A DNA stretch of 26,982 bases. Origin: JAVBUZ01 sp031554725. GTDB lineage: Bacteria > Bacillota > Clostridia > Lachnospirales > Lachnospiraceae. Below the pieces are notes generated by a model that had not been told where the DNA came from, ran no database searches, and saw only the letters and a program-made list of their open reading frames with translations. Each line of letters starts with the position of its first letter. Position 1 is the stretch's first letter. The translations under genes and the position numbers were made by a program. Shown in pieces: positions 15,796 to 22,680 of this stretch. Location: NCBI GenBank assembly GCA_031554725.1, contig JAVBUZ010000197.1, positions 1 to 26,982 of the forward strand. The letters are read 5' to 3'.

Positions 15796-15824
15796 TTGAC
15801 GTAAGCATCATATGGATATATAAT
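15796..15824 (+). promoter_or_regulatory. Near-consensus sigma-A promoter of the HTH-ORF6N cassette
   Basis: TTGACG (15796-15801), 17-base spacer, TATAAT (15819-15824). Only one base from the consensus, the strongest promoter seen in the window. The transcript would start near 15831, inside the palindrome at 15830-15842. Confidence 0.8.
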
Positions 15825-15829
15825 TAGTG

Positions 15830-15842
15830 CACGCAATGCGTG
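15830..15842. promoter_or_regulatory. Candidate operator palindrome at the cassette transcript start
   Basis: CACGCA-A-TGCGTG, a perfect 6+1+6 palindrome six bases after the -10 box and 22 bases before the HTH gene. Its position would let a bound protein block RNA polymerase. The small XRE protein encoded immediately downstream is the obvious candidate to bind it (inference). Confidence 0.5.
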
Positions 15843-15863
15843 AAACGGCGTGGAGGAAAATAA

Positions 15864-16079
15864 GTGGAAGAGAATAAGGATTTAAAAGACAAATTAATAG
15901 AATTAAGAGCAAGTACAGGTATGAACAGAAGACAATTCTGCGAATATTTTGAAATTCCATATATGACCGTCTCAGACTGGGAACATGGAAAAAGAAGGGT
16001 TCCAACTTACTTGCTACGGTTATTGGAGTATTATGTGCGAACGCATGAACTGGCGAAAGAAAATGGCGCGGGTGAATAG
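15864..16079 (+). CDS. Small XRE-type helix-turn-helix protein
   Basis: 71 aa, essentially only a DNA-binding domain. Helix-turn-helix of the lambda-repressor/XRE class: LIELRASTGMNRRQFCEYF, then IPYMTVSDWEHGKRRVP with the recognition helix in YMTVSDWEHG. It starts with GTG, preceded by a strong GGAGG seven bases upstream. First gene of a two-gene cassette; the ORF6N gene follows 26 bases later. Probably an autorepressor acting on the palindrome at its own promoter. A role as antitoxin-like partner of the next protein is possible but unproven. Confidence 0.82.
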   Translation: MEENKDLKDKLIELRASTGMNRRQFCEYFEIPYMTVSDWEHGKRRVPTYLLRLLEYYVRTHELAKENGAGE

Positions 16080-16105
16080 ATAAAGAAATGCAGATGAGGA
16101 ATTTG

Positions 16106-17068
16106 ATGGAAGAAGATAGAAGAGAACTGATTGAAGCGATAAAAGAAGAACATTTTGCTGTAACAGATGCCGTGCCGATTCAAGGAATGATTTATGTTGT
16201 TCGAGGGAAACAAGTAATGTTAGACTCGGATTTGGCAACATTGTATCAGGTAGAAACCAAAAATCTAAATAAAGCAATGAAGAGAAATATTGCTAGATTT
16301 CCAGAGGATTTTTGCTTTCAATTATCCGCTGAGGAATATTCAAACTTGAAGTTCCATTTTGGAACTTCAAGTTTGAATGATGATAATGGACATGGTGGAC
16401 GTCGTAAATTACCGTATGTATTTACAGAACAAGGAATATCCATGCTATCAAGCGTTTTGAGAAGTGACGTTGCGGTTAATATCAGTATTACCATCATGCG
16501 AACATTTATTGAAATGCGAAAATACATGGCAAATACATCACTGCTATATGACCGCATCAATGAGATTGAAGTAAACCAGAAATCATATCAAATGGAAAGC
16601 AATGAGAAATTTAATCAGGTATTTAAATATATATCGGACCATGAGGAATCGCAGCAAAAGGTGTTTTATGATGGACAGATTTATGATGCCTTTAGTCTTA
16701 TAATTCGTATTATTGGTGATGCTACAAGTAACATAATTCTTGTGGATAATTATGTAGATACAGAGACACTAAATATATTGGCTAAGAAGCAGAAAGATGT
16801 TTCTGTTACAATTTATACAGGCAGGAGAGCGAAACTAACGGGCATAGATGTTGATGTATTCAACAAGCAGTATCCAAAGCTGCAGATAAGACATACCAAT
16901 GCTTTTCATGACAGATTTCTAGTCATAGATGAGGATAAAGCTTATCATGTTGGAGCTTCACTGAAGGATGCGGGAAAGAAGTGCTTTGCAATCACTTTGT
17001 TAAATGACAAGGGAATCATTTATGATCTTATGCAAAGATTGAATATCGAAGCCGAGGAGCAAGAATGA
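16106..17068 (+). CDS. ORF6N domain protein with phospholipase-D-like C-terminus
   Basis: 320 aa. The N-terminal ORF6N domain (about residues 25-135) is a phage-type DNA-binding module seen in anti-repressors: VVRGKQVMLDSDLATLYQV, the NKAMKRNIARFPEDFCFQL block and PYVFTEQGISMLSSVLRS. A helical linker follows (about 150-190), then a single phospholipase-D-like motif: His268-x-Arg270-x4-Asp275 (FHDRFLVID) and GASLKD. Arg replaces the Lys of the canonical HxK motif, and one half-site implies dimer action or loss of catalysis. The ATG at 16106 has GAGG six bases upstream; the ATG at 16088 has none. This architecture occurs in gut bacterial and phage-derived islands; the function is not known to me, with defence or phage-conflict regulation the leading guess. 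Confidence 0.8.
   Translation: MEEDRRELIEAIKEEHFAVTDAVPIQGMIYVVRGKQVMLDSDLATLYQVETKNLNKAMKRNIARFPEDFCFQLSAEEYSNLKFHFGTSSLNDDNGHGGRRKLPYVFTEQGISMLSSVLRSDVAVNISITIMRTFIEMRKYMANTSLLYDRINEIEVNQKSYQMESNEKFNQVFKYISDHEESQQKVFYDGQIYDAFSLIIRIIGDATSNIILVDNYVDTETLNILAKKQKDVSVTIYTGRRAKLTGIDVDVFNKQYPKLQIRHTNAFHDRFLVIDEDKAYHVGASLKDAGKKCFAITLLNDKGIIYDLMQRLNIEAEEQE
16338..16378. repeat. Perfect 19-bp inverted repeat inside the ORF6N gene
   Basis: Left arm 16338-16356 and right arm 16360-16378 are exact reverse complements around a TTT loop, within the coding sequence. It encodes the segment SNLKFHFGTSSLN, between the ORF6N helices and the conserved PYVFTEQG block, where related proteins vary in sequence and length. 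Confidence 0.85.
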
Positions 17069-17121
17069 GCATTCAAAGAGGAAATGAATTGTATTTATGA
17101 AACTCATAAGGAAAGTTCATG

Positions 17122-17217
17122 TGTATAATAAATCAAAAATGATGCATAAATATATAAAAACAACTGTATAAATGCATAAAAATGCAGTTAATCTTGATAA
17201 ATCTGCATAAAAATAAA
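17122..17217. promoter_or_regulatory. ARG-box-like operator array upstream of argC
   Basis: TGYATAAA-type sites begin at 17122, 17143, 17165, 17173 (overlapping the previous one) and 17204. The site at 17173-17186, TGCATAAAAATGCA, is a perfect palindrome. The first three are spaced by 21 and 22 bases. The last ends eight bases before the argC -35, well placed for repression. The same site type occurs in front of argG. Together with the promoter and hairpins at 17305-17360 this accounts for most of the 319-base gap between the ORF6N gene and argC. Confidence 0.68.
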
Positions 17218-17224
17218 AAAACAG

Positions 17225-17252
17225 TAGACATTTGCGTAAAAAGTGGTATGAT
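17225..17252 (+). promoter_or_regulatory. Promoter of the argC-argJ-argB-argD operon
   Basis: TAGACA (17225-17230), 16-base spacer and TATGAT (17247-17252), with a TG extended -10 element. Directly downstream of the ARG-box array. Predicted leader of about 130 bases. Confidence 0.6.
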
Positions 17253-17304
17253 TACAAAAGATAGATTTTTATAAAGTCGTTGGACTTTAGGAATTTGGAG
17301 GTCA

Positions 17305-17360
17305 GATTGAAAAATTAAAACGTTTTTCAATCGGCGATTTGTGCTTCGCACAAAGTCGCC
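17305..17360 (+). repeat. Two adjacent hairpins in the argC leader
   Basis: Hairpin 1: GATTGAAAAA (17305-17314) with TTTTTCAATC (17323-17332), 10 bp. Hairpin 2: GGCGATTTGTGC (17333-17344) with GCACAAAGTCGCC (17348-17360), 12 bp with one bulge. They are directly abutted and would stack. No T-tract follows hairpin 2, so neither is a plain terminator. No T-box sequence is present. The role may be RNA stability or translation control of argC, or it may be an inserted repeat. Confidence 0.55.
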
Positions 17361-17387
17361 AGGCTACGAAAAAATGGAGGTTTTGAA

Positions 17388-18446
17388 ATGTTAAAAGTAG
17401 GCATTATTGGAGCAACTGGATACGCAGGTGGCGAGCTTGTTAGATTATTGATGAATCATGCAGAAGCAGAAATTGTTTGGTATGGTTCTAGAAGCTATAT
17501 AGATAAGAAGTATTACCAGGTTTATAGAAATATGTTTGAAATTGTAGAGGACATCTGTAAGGATGATAATATAAAGGAATTAGCTGAAAGCGTAGATGTG
17601 ATTTTTACCGCAACACCTCAAGGTTTCTTAGCAGAAATCCTAACTGAAGAGATTCTTTCTAAGGTAAAGATTGTGGATTTATCTGCTGATTATCGTATCA
17701 AGGATGTGGCAACCTATGAAAAATGGTATGGTATCGAGCACAAATCACCTGAATTTATTGAAGAAGCTGTATATGGTCTATGTGAGTTAAATCGTGATAA
17801 GGTAACAGAAAAGACCAGACTGATTGCGAACCCTGGCTGCTACACCACCTGTTCTATATTAACTGCTTATCCATTAGTTAAAGAAGGATTGATTGAAGTG
17901 GATAGCCTAATAGTAGATGCAAAATCAGGCACCTCAGGTGCGGGACGTGGCGCAAAGGTAGATAACCTTTTCTGTGAAGTAAATGAAAATATGAAGGCTT
18001 ATGGAGTGGCTAGTCATCGTCATACACCAGAAATTGAGGAACAGCTTGGATATGCAGGCGATACTGAAGTGGTGATTAACTTCACTCCTCACCTAGTTCC
18101 TATGAACAGAGGTATTTTAGTAACCGAGTATGCAAAGCTAAAGAAAAAGGCAGATGGAAGCCTACCTTCCTATGAAGAAGTAAAGGCTGTATATGATAAA
18201 TATTATAAAAATGAGAAGTTTGTACGTGTGCTAGACAAAGGTAGCTGTCCTGAAACCAAATGGGTAGAAGGCAGTAACTATGTGGACGTTAATTTTGTCA
18301 TCGATGAAAGAACGGGACGTATTATTATGATGGGTGCCCTAGACAACCTAGTAAAGGGTGCGGCAGGTCAGGCCGTGCAGAACATGAACCTAATGTTTGG
18401 GCTATCAGAGAGTATGGGACTTGAGCTAGTACCTTGTTTCCCATAA
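17388..18446 (+). CDS. argC: N-acetyl-gamma-glutamyl-phosphate reductase
   Basis: 352 aa, normal length for the longer ArgC class. NADPH-dependent reduction of N-acetylglutamyl phosphate to the semialdehyde, third step of ornithine synthesis. Seen: the Rossmann motif GATGYAGGELVRLL at the N-terminus, the catalytic Cys151 in NPGCYTT, and the SHRHTPEIEEQLG block with the active-site His. Ribosome site TGGAGG seven bases before the ATG. First gene of the plus-strand arginine operon, under the ARG-box array. Confidence 0.97.
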   Translation: MLKVGIIGATGYAGGELVRLLMNHAEAEIVWYGSRSYIDKKYYQVYRNMFEIVEDICKDDNIKELAESVDVIFTATPQGFLAEILTEEILSKVKIVDLSADYRIKDVATYEKWYGIEHKSPEFIEEAVYGLCELNRDKVTEKTRLIANPGCYTTCSILTAYPLVKEGLIEVDSLIVDAKSGTSGAGRGAKVDNLFCEVNENMKAYGVASHRHTPEIEEQLGYAGDTEVVINFTPHLVPMNRGILVTEYAKLKKKADGSLPSYEEVKAVYDKYYKNEKFVRVLDKGSCPETKWVEGSNYVDVNFVIDERTGRIIMMGALDNLVKGAAGQAVQNMNLMFGLSESMGLELVPCFP

Positions 18447-18478
18447 GATGGTACGATAAGGAAGGAAAACGATAAGAT

Positions 18479-18931
18479 ATGCAATATACAATCAGAGCTA
18501 TGAAAATTGAAGACTATGAGGGATTACATACACTTTGGATGAGCATCAAAGGCTTTGGCATTAGAAGTGTGGATGACTCCTACGAAGGTGTAGAACGCTT
18601 CCTTAGAAGAAATCCTGGAATCAGCGTAGTCGCAGAAGAAAATGGCGAGATTGTAGGTGGCATTCTTTGCGGTCACGATGGAAGAAGAGGCTGCTTGTAT
18701 CATGTATGCGTTCGCGAAGACCATCGACGCCTAGGAATCGGTAAGGACATGGTAGTTCATTGCATGAACGCCCTAAAAGAAGAGAACATCAACAAAGTAT
18801 CACTGATAGCCTTTACCAAAAACGACGTGGGAAATGCTTTCTGGAAAACCATAGGCTGGACCCAAAGAGAAGACCTAAATTACTACGAATTTACCTTAAA
18901 TGAAGCAAATATTACTGCGTTTATACAGTAG
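18479..18931 (+). CDS. GNAT family N-acetyltransferase in the arginine operon
   Basis: 150 aa single-domain GNAT: YTIRAMKIEDYEGLHTLW opening, then EIVGGILCG, the core strand LYHVCVREDHRRLGIGKDMV with the pyrophosphate loop RRLGIG, and FWKTIGWTQRED near the end. It resembles YpeA-type acetyltransferases. Lying 32 bases after argC, it is likely cotranscribed. Acetylglutamate supply is one possible role in this setting, but ArgJ can already provide it, and the sequence does not look like a known ArgA. Substrate unknown. Confidence 0.85.
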   Translation: MQYTIRAMKIEDYEGLHTLWMSIKGFGIRSVDDSYEGVERFLRRNPGISVVAEENGEIVGGILCGHDGRRGCLYHVCVREDHRRLGIGKDMVVHCMNALKEENINKVSLIAFTKNDVGNAFWKTIGWTQREDLNYYEFTLNEANITAFIQ

Positions 18932-18943
18932 AGCTGCTAATAA

Positions 18944-19114
18944 ATTTTTATTATCCCTCCGTAGTACCACCATTCACTTCACTCACGCTTGCGCTCTGAC
19001 AAATGCGTAGCAGTACTAAGATTTTGTCTTCGGCTAGCCTTGCCAAAATCAAGTGCTGACGCATTTATAAGGAGTTCATTTGAATGGTGGTTACTACTTG
19101 GGTGTGATAAAAAT
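18944..19114 (+). repeat. Foldback element E2 (structured repeat, core on plus strand)
   Basis: First of three inverted repeats in the 402-base gap between the GNAT gene and argJ. Outer arms: GTAGTA-CCACCATTCA (18961-18976) with TGAATGGTGG-T-TACTAC (19081-19097), extended outward by ATTTTTAT/ATAAAAAT. The 27-base core is 18984-19010. The inner hairpin has an 8-bp helix 19001-19008/19059-19066, an unpaired AG (19009-19010), a 7-bp helix 19011-19017/19052-19058 and a 7-bp helix 19020-19026/19044-19050. The order of parts and the AG bulge are the same as in E1, with different paired bases. Confidence 0.78.
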
Positions 19115-19124
19115 ATATTGGCAT

Positions 19125-19180
19125 TTGTAGAATAAAGGCTAGTTATTTTAATATTGGTTACAGCAGCTTTTATTCAACAA
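19125..19180. repeat. Short inverted repeat between E2 and E3
   Basis: TTGTAGAATAAAGGCT (19125-19140) pairs with AGCTTTTATTCAACAA (19165-19180), 14 of 16 positions, around a 24-base loop. It carries no 27-base core. It may be a decayed or unrelated foldback. Confidence 0.5.
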
Positions 19181-19200
19181 TTTCTTTTGGCTTTCATTAC

Positions 19201-19286
19201 AGTCTAAGTGGCAACAAACATTCTAACGAACTACGTATTTATCCGAGTGAGAACGTGAGTGAGGTGAATGTTGTTGCCACGTGACT
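19201..19286 (-). repeat. Foldback element E3 (short form, core on minus strand)
   Basis: Arms GTGGCAACA(A)ACATTC (19208-19223) and GAATGTTGTTGCCAC (19266-19280), extended outward by AGTC/GACT. The 27-base core lies on the minus strand at 19231-19257, and the sequence just outside it (ATTCACCTCACTCACG) matches E2 at 15 of 16 positions. The inner hairpin of E1 and E2 is missing, so the element is only 86 bases. It ends 47 bases before argJ. Confidence 0.72.
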
Positions 19287-19333
19287 GGCGATTAATCCAT
19301 ACAAAATTTTTAAATAATAGAGAGGAAATCAAC

Positions 19334-20557
19334 ATGAAAATACTAACAGGTGGCGTAACTGCTGCAAAGGGCTTTGAGGCCGCAGGCGTAGAAGCAGGAA
19401 TAAAATATCAAAATAGAAAAGACATGGCACTTGTATATAGCACTTCACCTTGCAAGGTAGCAGGAACCTTTACTACAAATGTTGTAAAAGCAGCACCTGT
19501 TCTTTGGGATAAAGAGGTTGTAGATTATTCTCCTTTTGCCCATGCAGTTGTTATTAACTCTGGAATTGCTAATGCATGTACAGGTAAAGAGGGTTATGAA
19601 TGCTGTAAAAAGACAGCCGATGAAACTGGGAAGATTTTAAATATTCCGTCAGAATCGGTGCTTGTGGCATCAACAGGAGTTATTGGTAAGCAAATACCAG
19701 TGGAAAAAATTGTAGCAGGTGTAGAAAAATTGGCTCAGGCAAAGGCGGGTAGTCTAGAGGCAGGAACTCTGGCGGCAGAAGCTATTATGACAACAGACAC
19801 CATTTCTAAGCAGGTGGCAGTTTCCATAGAAATTGGTGGCGTAGAGGTTACTATTGGTGGTATGTGTAAGGGCTCTGGCATGATTCACCCAAATATGTGC
19901 ACCATGCTGGCTTTTGTAACAACAGATGCAGCTATTTCCAAGGAGCTTTTACAAAAGGCAGCTAGTGAAAGCATTGGCGATACCTTTAACATGGTTTCTG
20001 TAGATGGAGATACCTCTACAAACGATACCTTCCTTATCTTGGCAAATGGTATGGCGGGAAATCCACAGATAAACCAGGAAAATGAAGACTTTGCCGCTTT
20101 TAAGGAGGCATTAAACTATATAAATACTGTTCTTTCAAAGAAGATGGCAGGAGATGGCGAAGGGGCAACCGCTCTTTTTGAAACCAAGGTAATTGGAGCA
20201 TCTTCCAAGGAGGATGCAAAAATCTTAAGTAAGTCTGTTATTTGCTCTAGCCTTACAAAGGCAGCTATTTTTGGCCACGATGCAAACTGGGGAAGAATCC
20301 TTTGTGCACTAGGTTATTCAGGAGCAAAATTTGACCCAGAAAGAGTAGAGCTTTTCTTTGAAAGTAATGCTGGAAGGATTCAAATCTATGGAGATGGTGT
20401 GGCAACTGATTATAGTGAAGAAGAAGCTACAAAGATTTTGTCTGAAAAAGAGGTTACTGTAGTAGTAGATATGCATATGGGTAATGGCGAAGCCACAGCC
20501 TGGGGTTGCGACCTAAGCTATGACTATGTTAAAATCAATGCAGACTATCGTTCTTAA
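19334..20557 (+). CDS. argJ: Glutamate N-acetyltransferase / amino-acid acetyltransferase ArgJ
   Basis: 407 aa. Moves the acetyl group from N-acetylornithine to glutamate, closing the acetyl cycle; many ArgJ also make acetylglutamate from acetyl-CoA. The precursor cuts itself before a Thr: here GMIHPNMCTMLAF, with nucleophile Thr190. Cys replaces the more usual Ala just before the cut site, a mild oddity. Also seen: SPCKVAGTFTTN, the NACTG oxyanion region, and FGHDANWGRI near the C-terminus. ATG at 19334 is preceded by GAGAGGAAATCAAC; a longer reading frame from 19268 would start inside E3 and lacks a ribosome site. Confidence 0.95.
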   Translation: MKILTGGVTAAKGFEAAGVEAGIKYQNRKDMALVYSTSPCKVAGTFTTNVVKAAPVLWDKEVVDYSPFAHAVVINSGIANACTGKEGYECCKKTADETGKILNIPSESVLVASTGVIGKQIPVEKIVAGVEKLAQAKAGSLEAGTLAAEAIMTTDTISKQVAVSIEIGGVEVTIGGMCKGSGMIHPNMCTMLAFVTTDAAISKELLQKAASESIGDTFNMVSVDGDTSTNDTFLILANGMAGNPQINQENEDFAAFKEALNYINTVLSKKMAGDGEGATALFETKVIGASSKEDAKILSKSVICSSLTKAAIFGHDANWGRILCALGYSGAKFDPERVELFFESNAGRIQIYGDGVATDYSEEEATKILSEKEVTVVVDMHMGNGEATAWGCDLSYDYVKINADYRS

Positions 20558-20580
20558 GGTTAAAACAAGGAGAAAATAAC

Positions 20581-21465
20581 ATGCAGGATAAAAACATGGA
20601 TACCGTATTACAAAAAGCAGAGGTGCTTATCGAAGCATTACCTTACATACAGAGCTTTAACAGAAAAATCATTGTTGTTAAATATGGTGGAAGTGCCATG
20701 AACAACGAAGAGCTACAAAAAAACGTAATTAAGGATGTTACCCTTTTAAAGCTAGTAGGCTTTAAGCCTATTATTGTACATGGTGGTGGTAAGGAAATTA
20801 GCCGCTGGGTAGGTAAAGTGGGTAAGGAAGCGCAGTTTGTAAATGGACTTCGCGTAACTGATGATGAAACCATGGAAATTGCAGAAATGGTATTAGGTAA
20901 GGTAAGTAAGGATCTAGTAACTATGGTGCAGGAGCTTGGTGTAAAGGCTGTAGGGCTTAGTGGAAAAGATGCAGGTCTTTTGCAGGTAGAAAAGAAATAC
21001 TCCGAGGGACAGGATATTGGATATGTAGGAGAAATTACGAAGGTAAATCCTCAAATCCTTTTTGACCTCTTAGAAAAAGATTTTCTTCCTATCGTGGCAC
21101 CAATTGGTTTAGATGAAAACTTCCAGACCTACAATATCAATGCAGATGACGCTGCTTGTGCCATTGCAAAAGCAGTAGGCGCTGAAAAATTAGCGTTTCT
21201 AACAGATATAGAAGGACTTTACAAGGACATCAATGATAAGTCTAGCTTCATTTCAAGATTAACAGCTTCAGAAGCAGATGACTTAATTAATGGTGGCTTT
21301 ATTGGTGGCGGTATGCTTCCTAAGCTAAATAACTGTACCTCAGCTATTAAAAATGGCGTAAACAGAGTGCATATCTTAGATGGACGTATTCCACACTGCT
21401 TACTACTCGAAATTTTTACCAAACAAGGAATTGGTACCGCAATTATAGCGGATAATGAGGAATAA
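20581..21465 (+). CDS. argB: Acetylglutamate kinase (arginine-sensitive type)
   Basis: 294 aa. Phosphorylates N-acetylglutamate, the committed step. Seen: VVKYGGSAM with the catalytic Lys, the IVHGGGKEIS glycine loop, and the NINADDAACAIA block that binds substrate. The N-terminus has the extra helix VLIEALPYIQSFNRK, which in known enzymes (Pseudomonas, Thermotoga) builds the arginine-inhibited hexamer, so feedback inhibition by arginine is expected. That fits a recycling pathway with ArgJ. Spacing to argJ is 23 bases, to argD 3 bases. Confidence 0.97.
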   Translation: MQDKNMDTVLQKAEVLIEALPYIQSFNRKIIVVKYGGSAMNNEELQKNVIKDVTLLKLVGFKPIIVHGGGKEISRWVGKVGKEAQFVNGLRVTDDETMEIAEMVLGKVSKDLVTMVQELGVKAVGLSGKDAGLLQVEKKYSEGQDIGYVGEITKVNPQILFDLLEKDFLPIVAPIGLDENFQTYNINADDAACAIAKAVGAEKLAFLTDIEGLYKDINDKSSFISRLTASEADDLINGGFIGGGMLPKLNNCTSAIKNGVNRVHILDGRIPHCLLLEIFTKQGIGTAIIADNEE

Positions 21466-21468
21466 AAT

Positions 21469-22653
21469 ATGATGAAAGAATATATAGAAGAAGCAGAAGC
21501 CGCGCTTCTACACACCTACAATCGTTATCAAATTGTATGGGATAGGGGTGATGGAGTTTACCTATATGATATTGAAGGCAAGAAATATCTAGACTTCGTA
21601 TCTGGAATCGCTGTATTTGCGTTAGGTTATAATAACAAAGAATATAATGATGCGCTAAAGGCACAGATTGATAAGCTAATCCACACCTCAAACTATTACT
21701 ACAATATACCTACCATAGAGGCAGCAAAAAAGCTTAAAAAAGTATCTGGGTTGGATAGAGTATTTTTTACCAACTCTGGTGCAGAAGCTATAGAAGGAGC
21801 TATCAAGGCGGCTCGTAAATACGCTTTTACGAAGGATGGACAAACGGACCATGAAATCATTGCCATGAATCATTCCTTTCACGGAAGAACCATGGGGGCG
21901 CTTTCTGTAACAGGAAATCCGAAATACAGAGAAGCTTTTGAACCGGGAATTGGAAACATTAAGTTTGCCAATATAAAATATTTTGATAGCGTACTTGCTT
22001 GTGTAACAGATAAGACCTGCGCAATTATCTTTGAAACGGTACAAGGTGAAGGTGGTATTTACCCAGCAACCAAGGAATTTATGGAAAAAGTAAAGGCTCT
22101 TTGTGAAGAAAGAGATATTCTTCTTATTTTAGATGAAATTCAGTGTGGTATGGGACGTACAGGCTACATGTTCGCATGGCAAAAATATGGTGTAAAACCT
22201 GATATTATGACAACAGCAAAAGCCCTAGGTGGAGGTGTTCCTGTAGGAGCTTTCCTTATGACACAAAAGGTAGCTGATAGTTCATTAGGTGCTGGTGACC
22301 ATGGAACAACCTATGGCGGGAATCCATTTGTGGGTGTAGCAATAAATAAAATGCTTGATTTATTTGAGGAGAACCATATAATTAATCATGTAAGCGAGCT
22401 TACACCTTATTTTGAAAAACGTTTAGATGAGCTTGTAGAAAAATATGATTTTATTGAAACAAGACGTGGAGCAGGATTTATGCAAGGACTTGTTTTTACC
22501 AAGCCGGTAGGAGAAATCATAATAAAAGCATTAGAAAAGGGACTTGTTTTAATCAATGCGGGAACTGATATTATTCGTTTTGTTCCACCTCTAATTATAA
22601 GTAAAGAGAATATCGACGAGATGATTACCATCTTAGAGGCTTGTCTTTCATAA
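21469..22653 (+). CDS. argD: Acetylornithine aminotransferase
   Basis: 394 aa PLP enzyme (class III aminotransferase) that converts N-acetylglutamate semialdehyde to N-acetylornithine. Seen: FVSGIAVFALGYNN, FFTNSGAEAIEGAIKAARK, the NHSFHGRTMGALS block, LILDEIQCGMGRTG, and the PLP Lys (about residue 251) in TTAKALGGGVPVGA. Two ATG codons lie in tandem at 21469 and 21472; GAGG is nine bases upstream of the first. Last recognisable arginine gene of the operon; argF, argH and carbamoyl-phosphate genes are not in the window. Confidence 0.96.
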   Translation: MMKEYIEEAEAALLHTYNRYQIVWDRGDGVYLYDIEGKKYLDFVSGIAVFALGYNNKEYNDALKAQIDKLIHTSNYYYNIPTIEAAKKLKKVSGLDRVFFTNSGAEAIEGAIKAARKYAFTKDGQTDHEIIAMNHSFHGRTMGALSVTGNPKYREAFEPGIGNIKFANIKYFDSVLACVTDKTCAIIFETVQGEGGIYPATKEFMEKVKALCEERDILLILDEIQCGMGRTGYMFAWQKYGVKPDIMTTAKALGGGVPVGAFLMTQKVADSSLGAGDHGTTYGGNPFVGVAINKMLDLFEENHIINHVSELTPYFEKRLDELVEKYDFIETRRGAGFMQGLVFTKPVGEIIIKALEKGLVLINAGTDIIRFVPPLIISKENIDEMITILEACLS

Positions 22654-22680
22654 AATTAAAATCTGGAAATGAGGAATACA

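Noticed and set aside
15864..17068. HTH-ORF6N pair as a toxin-antitoxin system
   Set aside because: Gene order and small size of the first gene are suggestive, but no toxin fold is recognised, so the label is not supported by the sequence alone.
17253..17387. T-box or attenuator in the argC leader
   Set aside because: No T-box consensus, no terminator T-tract and no short leader peptide with Arg codons; kept only as unexplained hairpins.
19268..19333. Longer argJ reading frame with 22 extra residues
   Set aside because: It begins inside foldback element E3, has no ribosome site, and the added residues do not resemble ArgJ.
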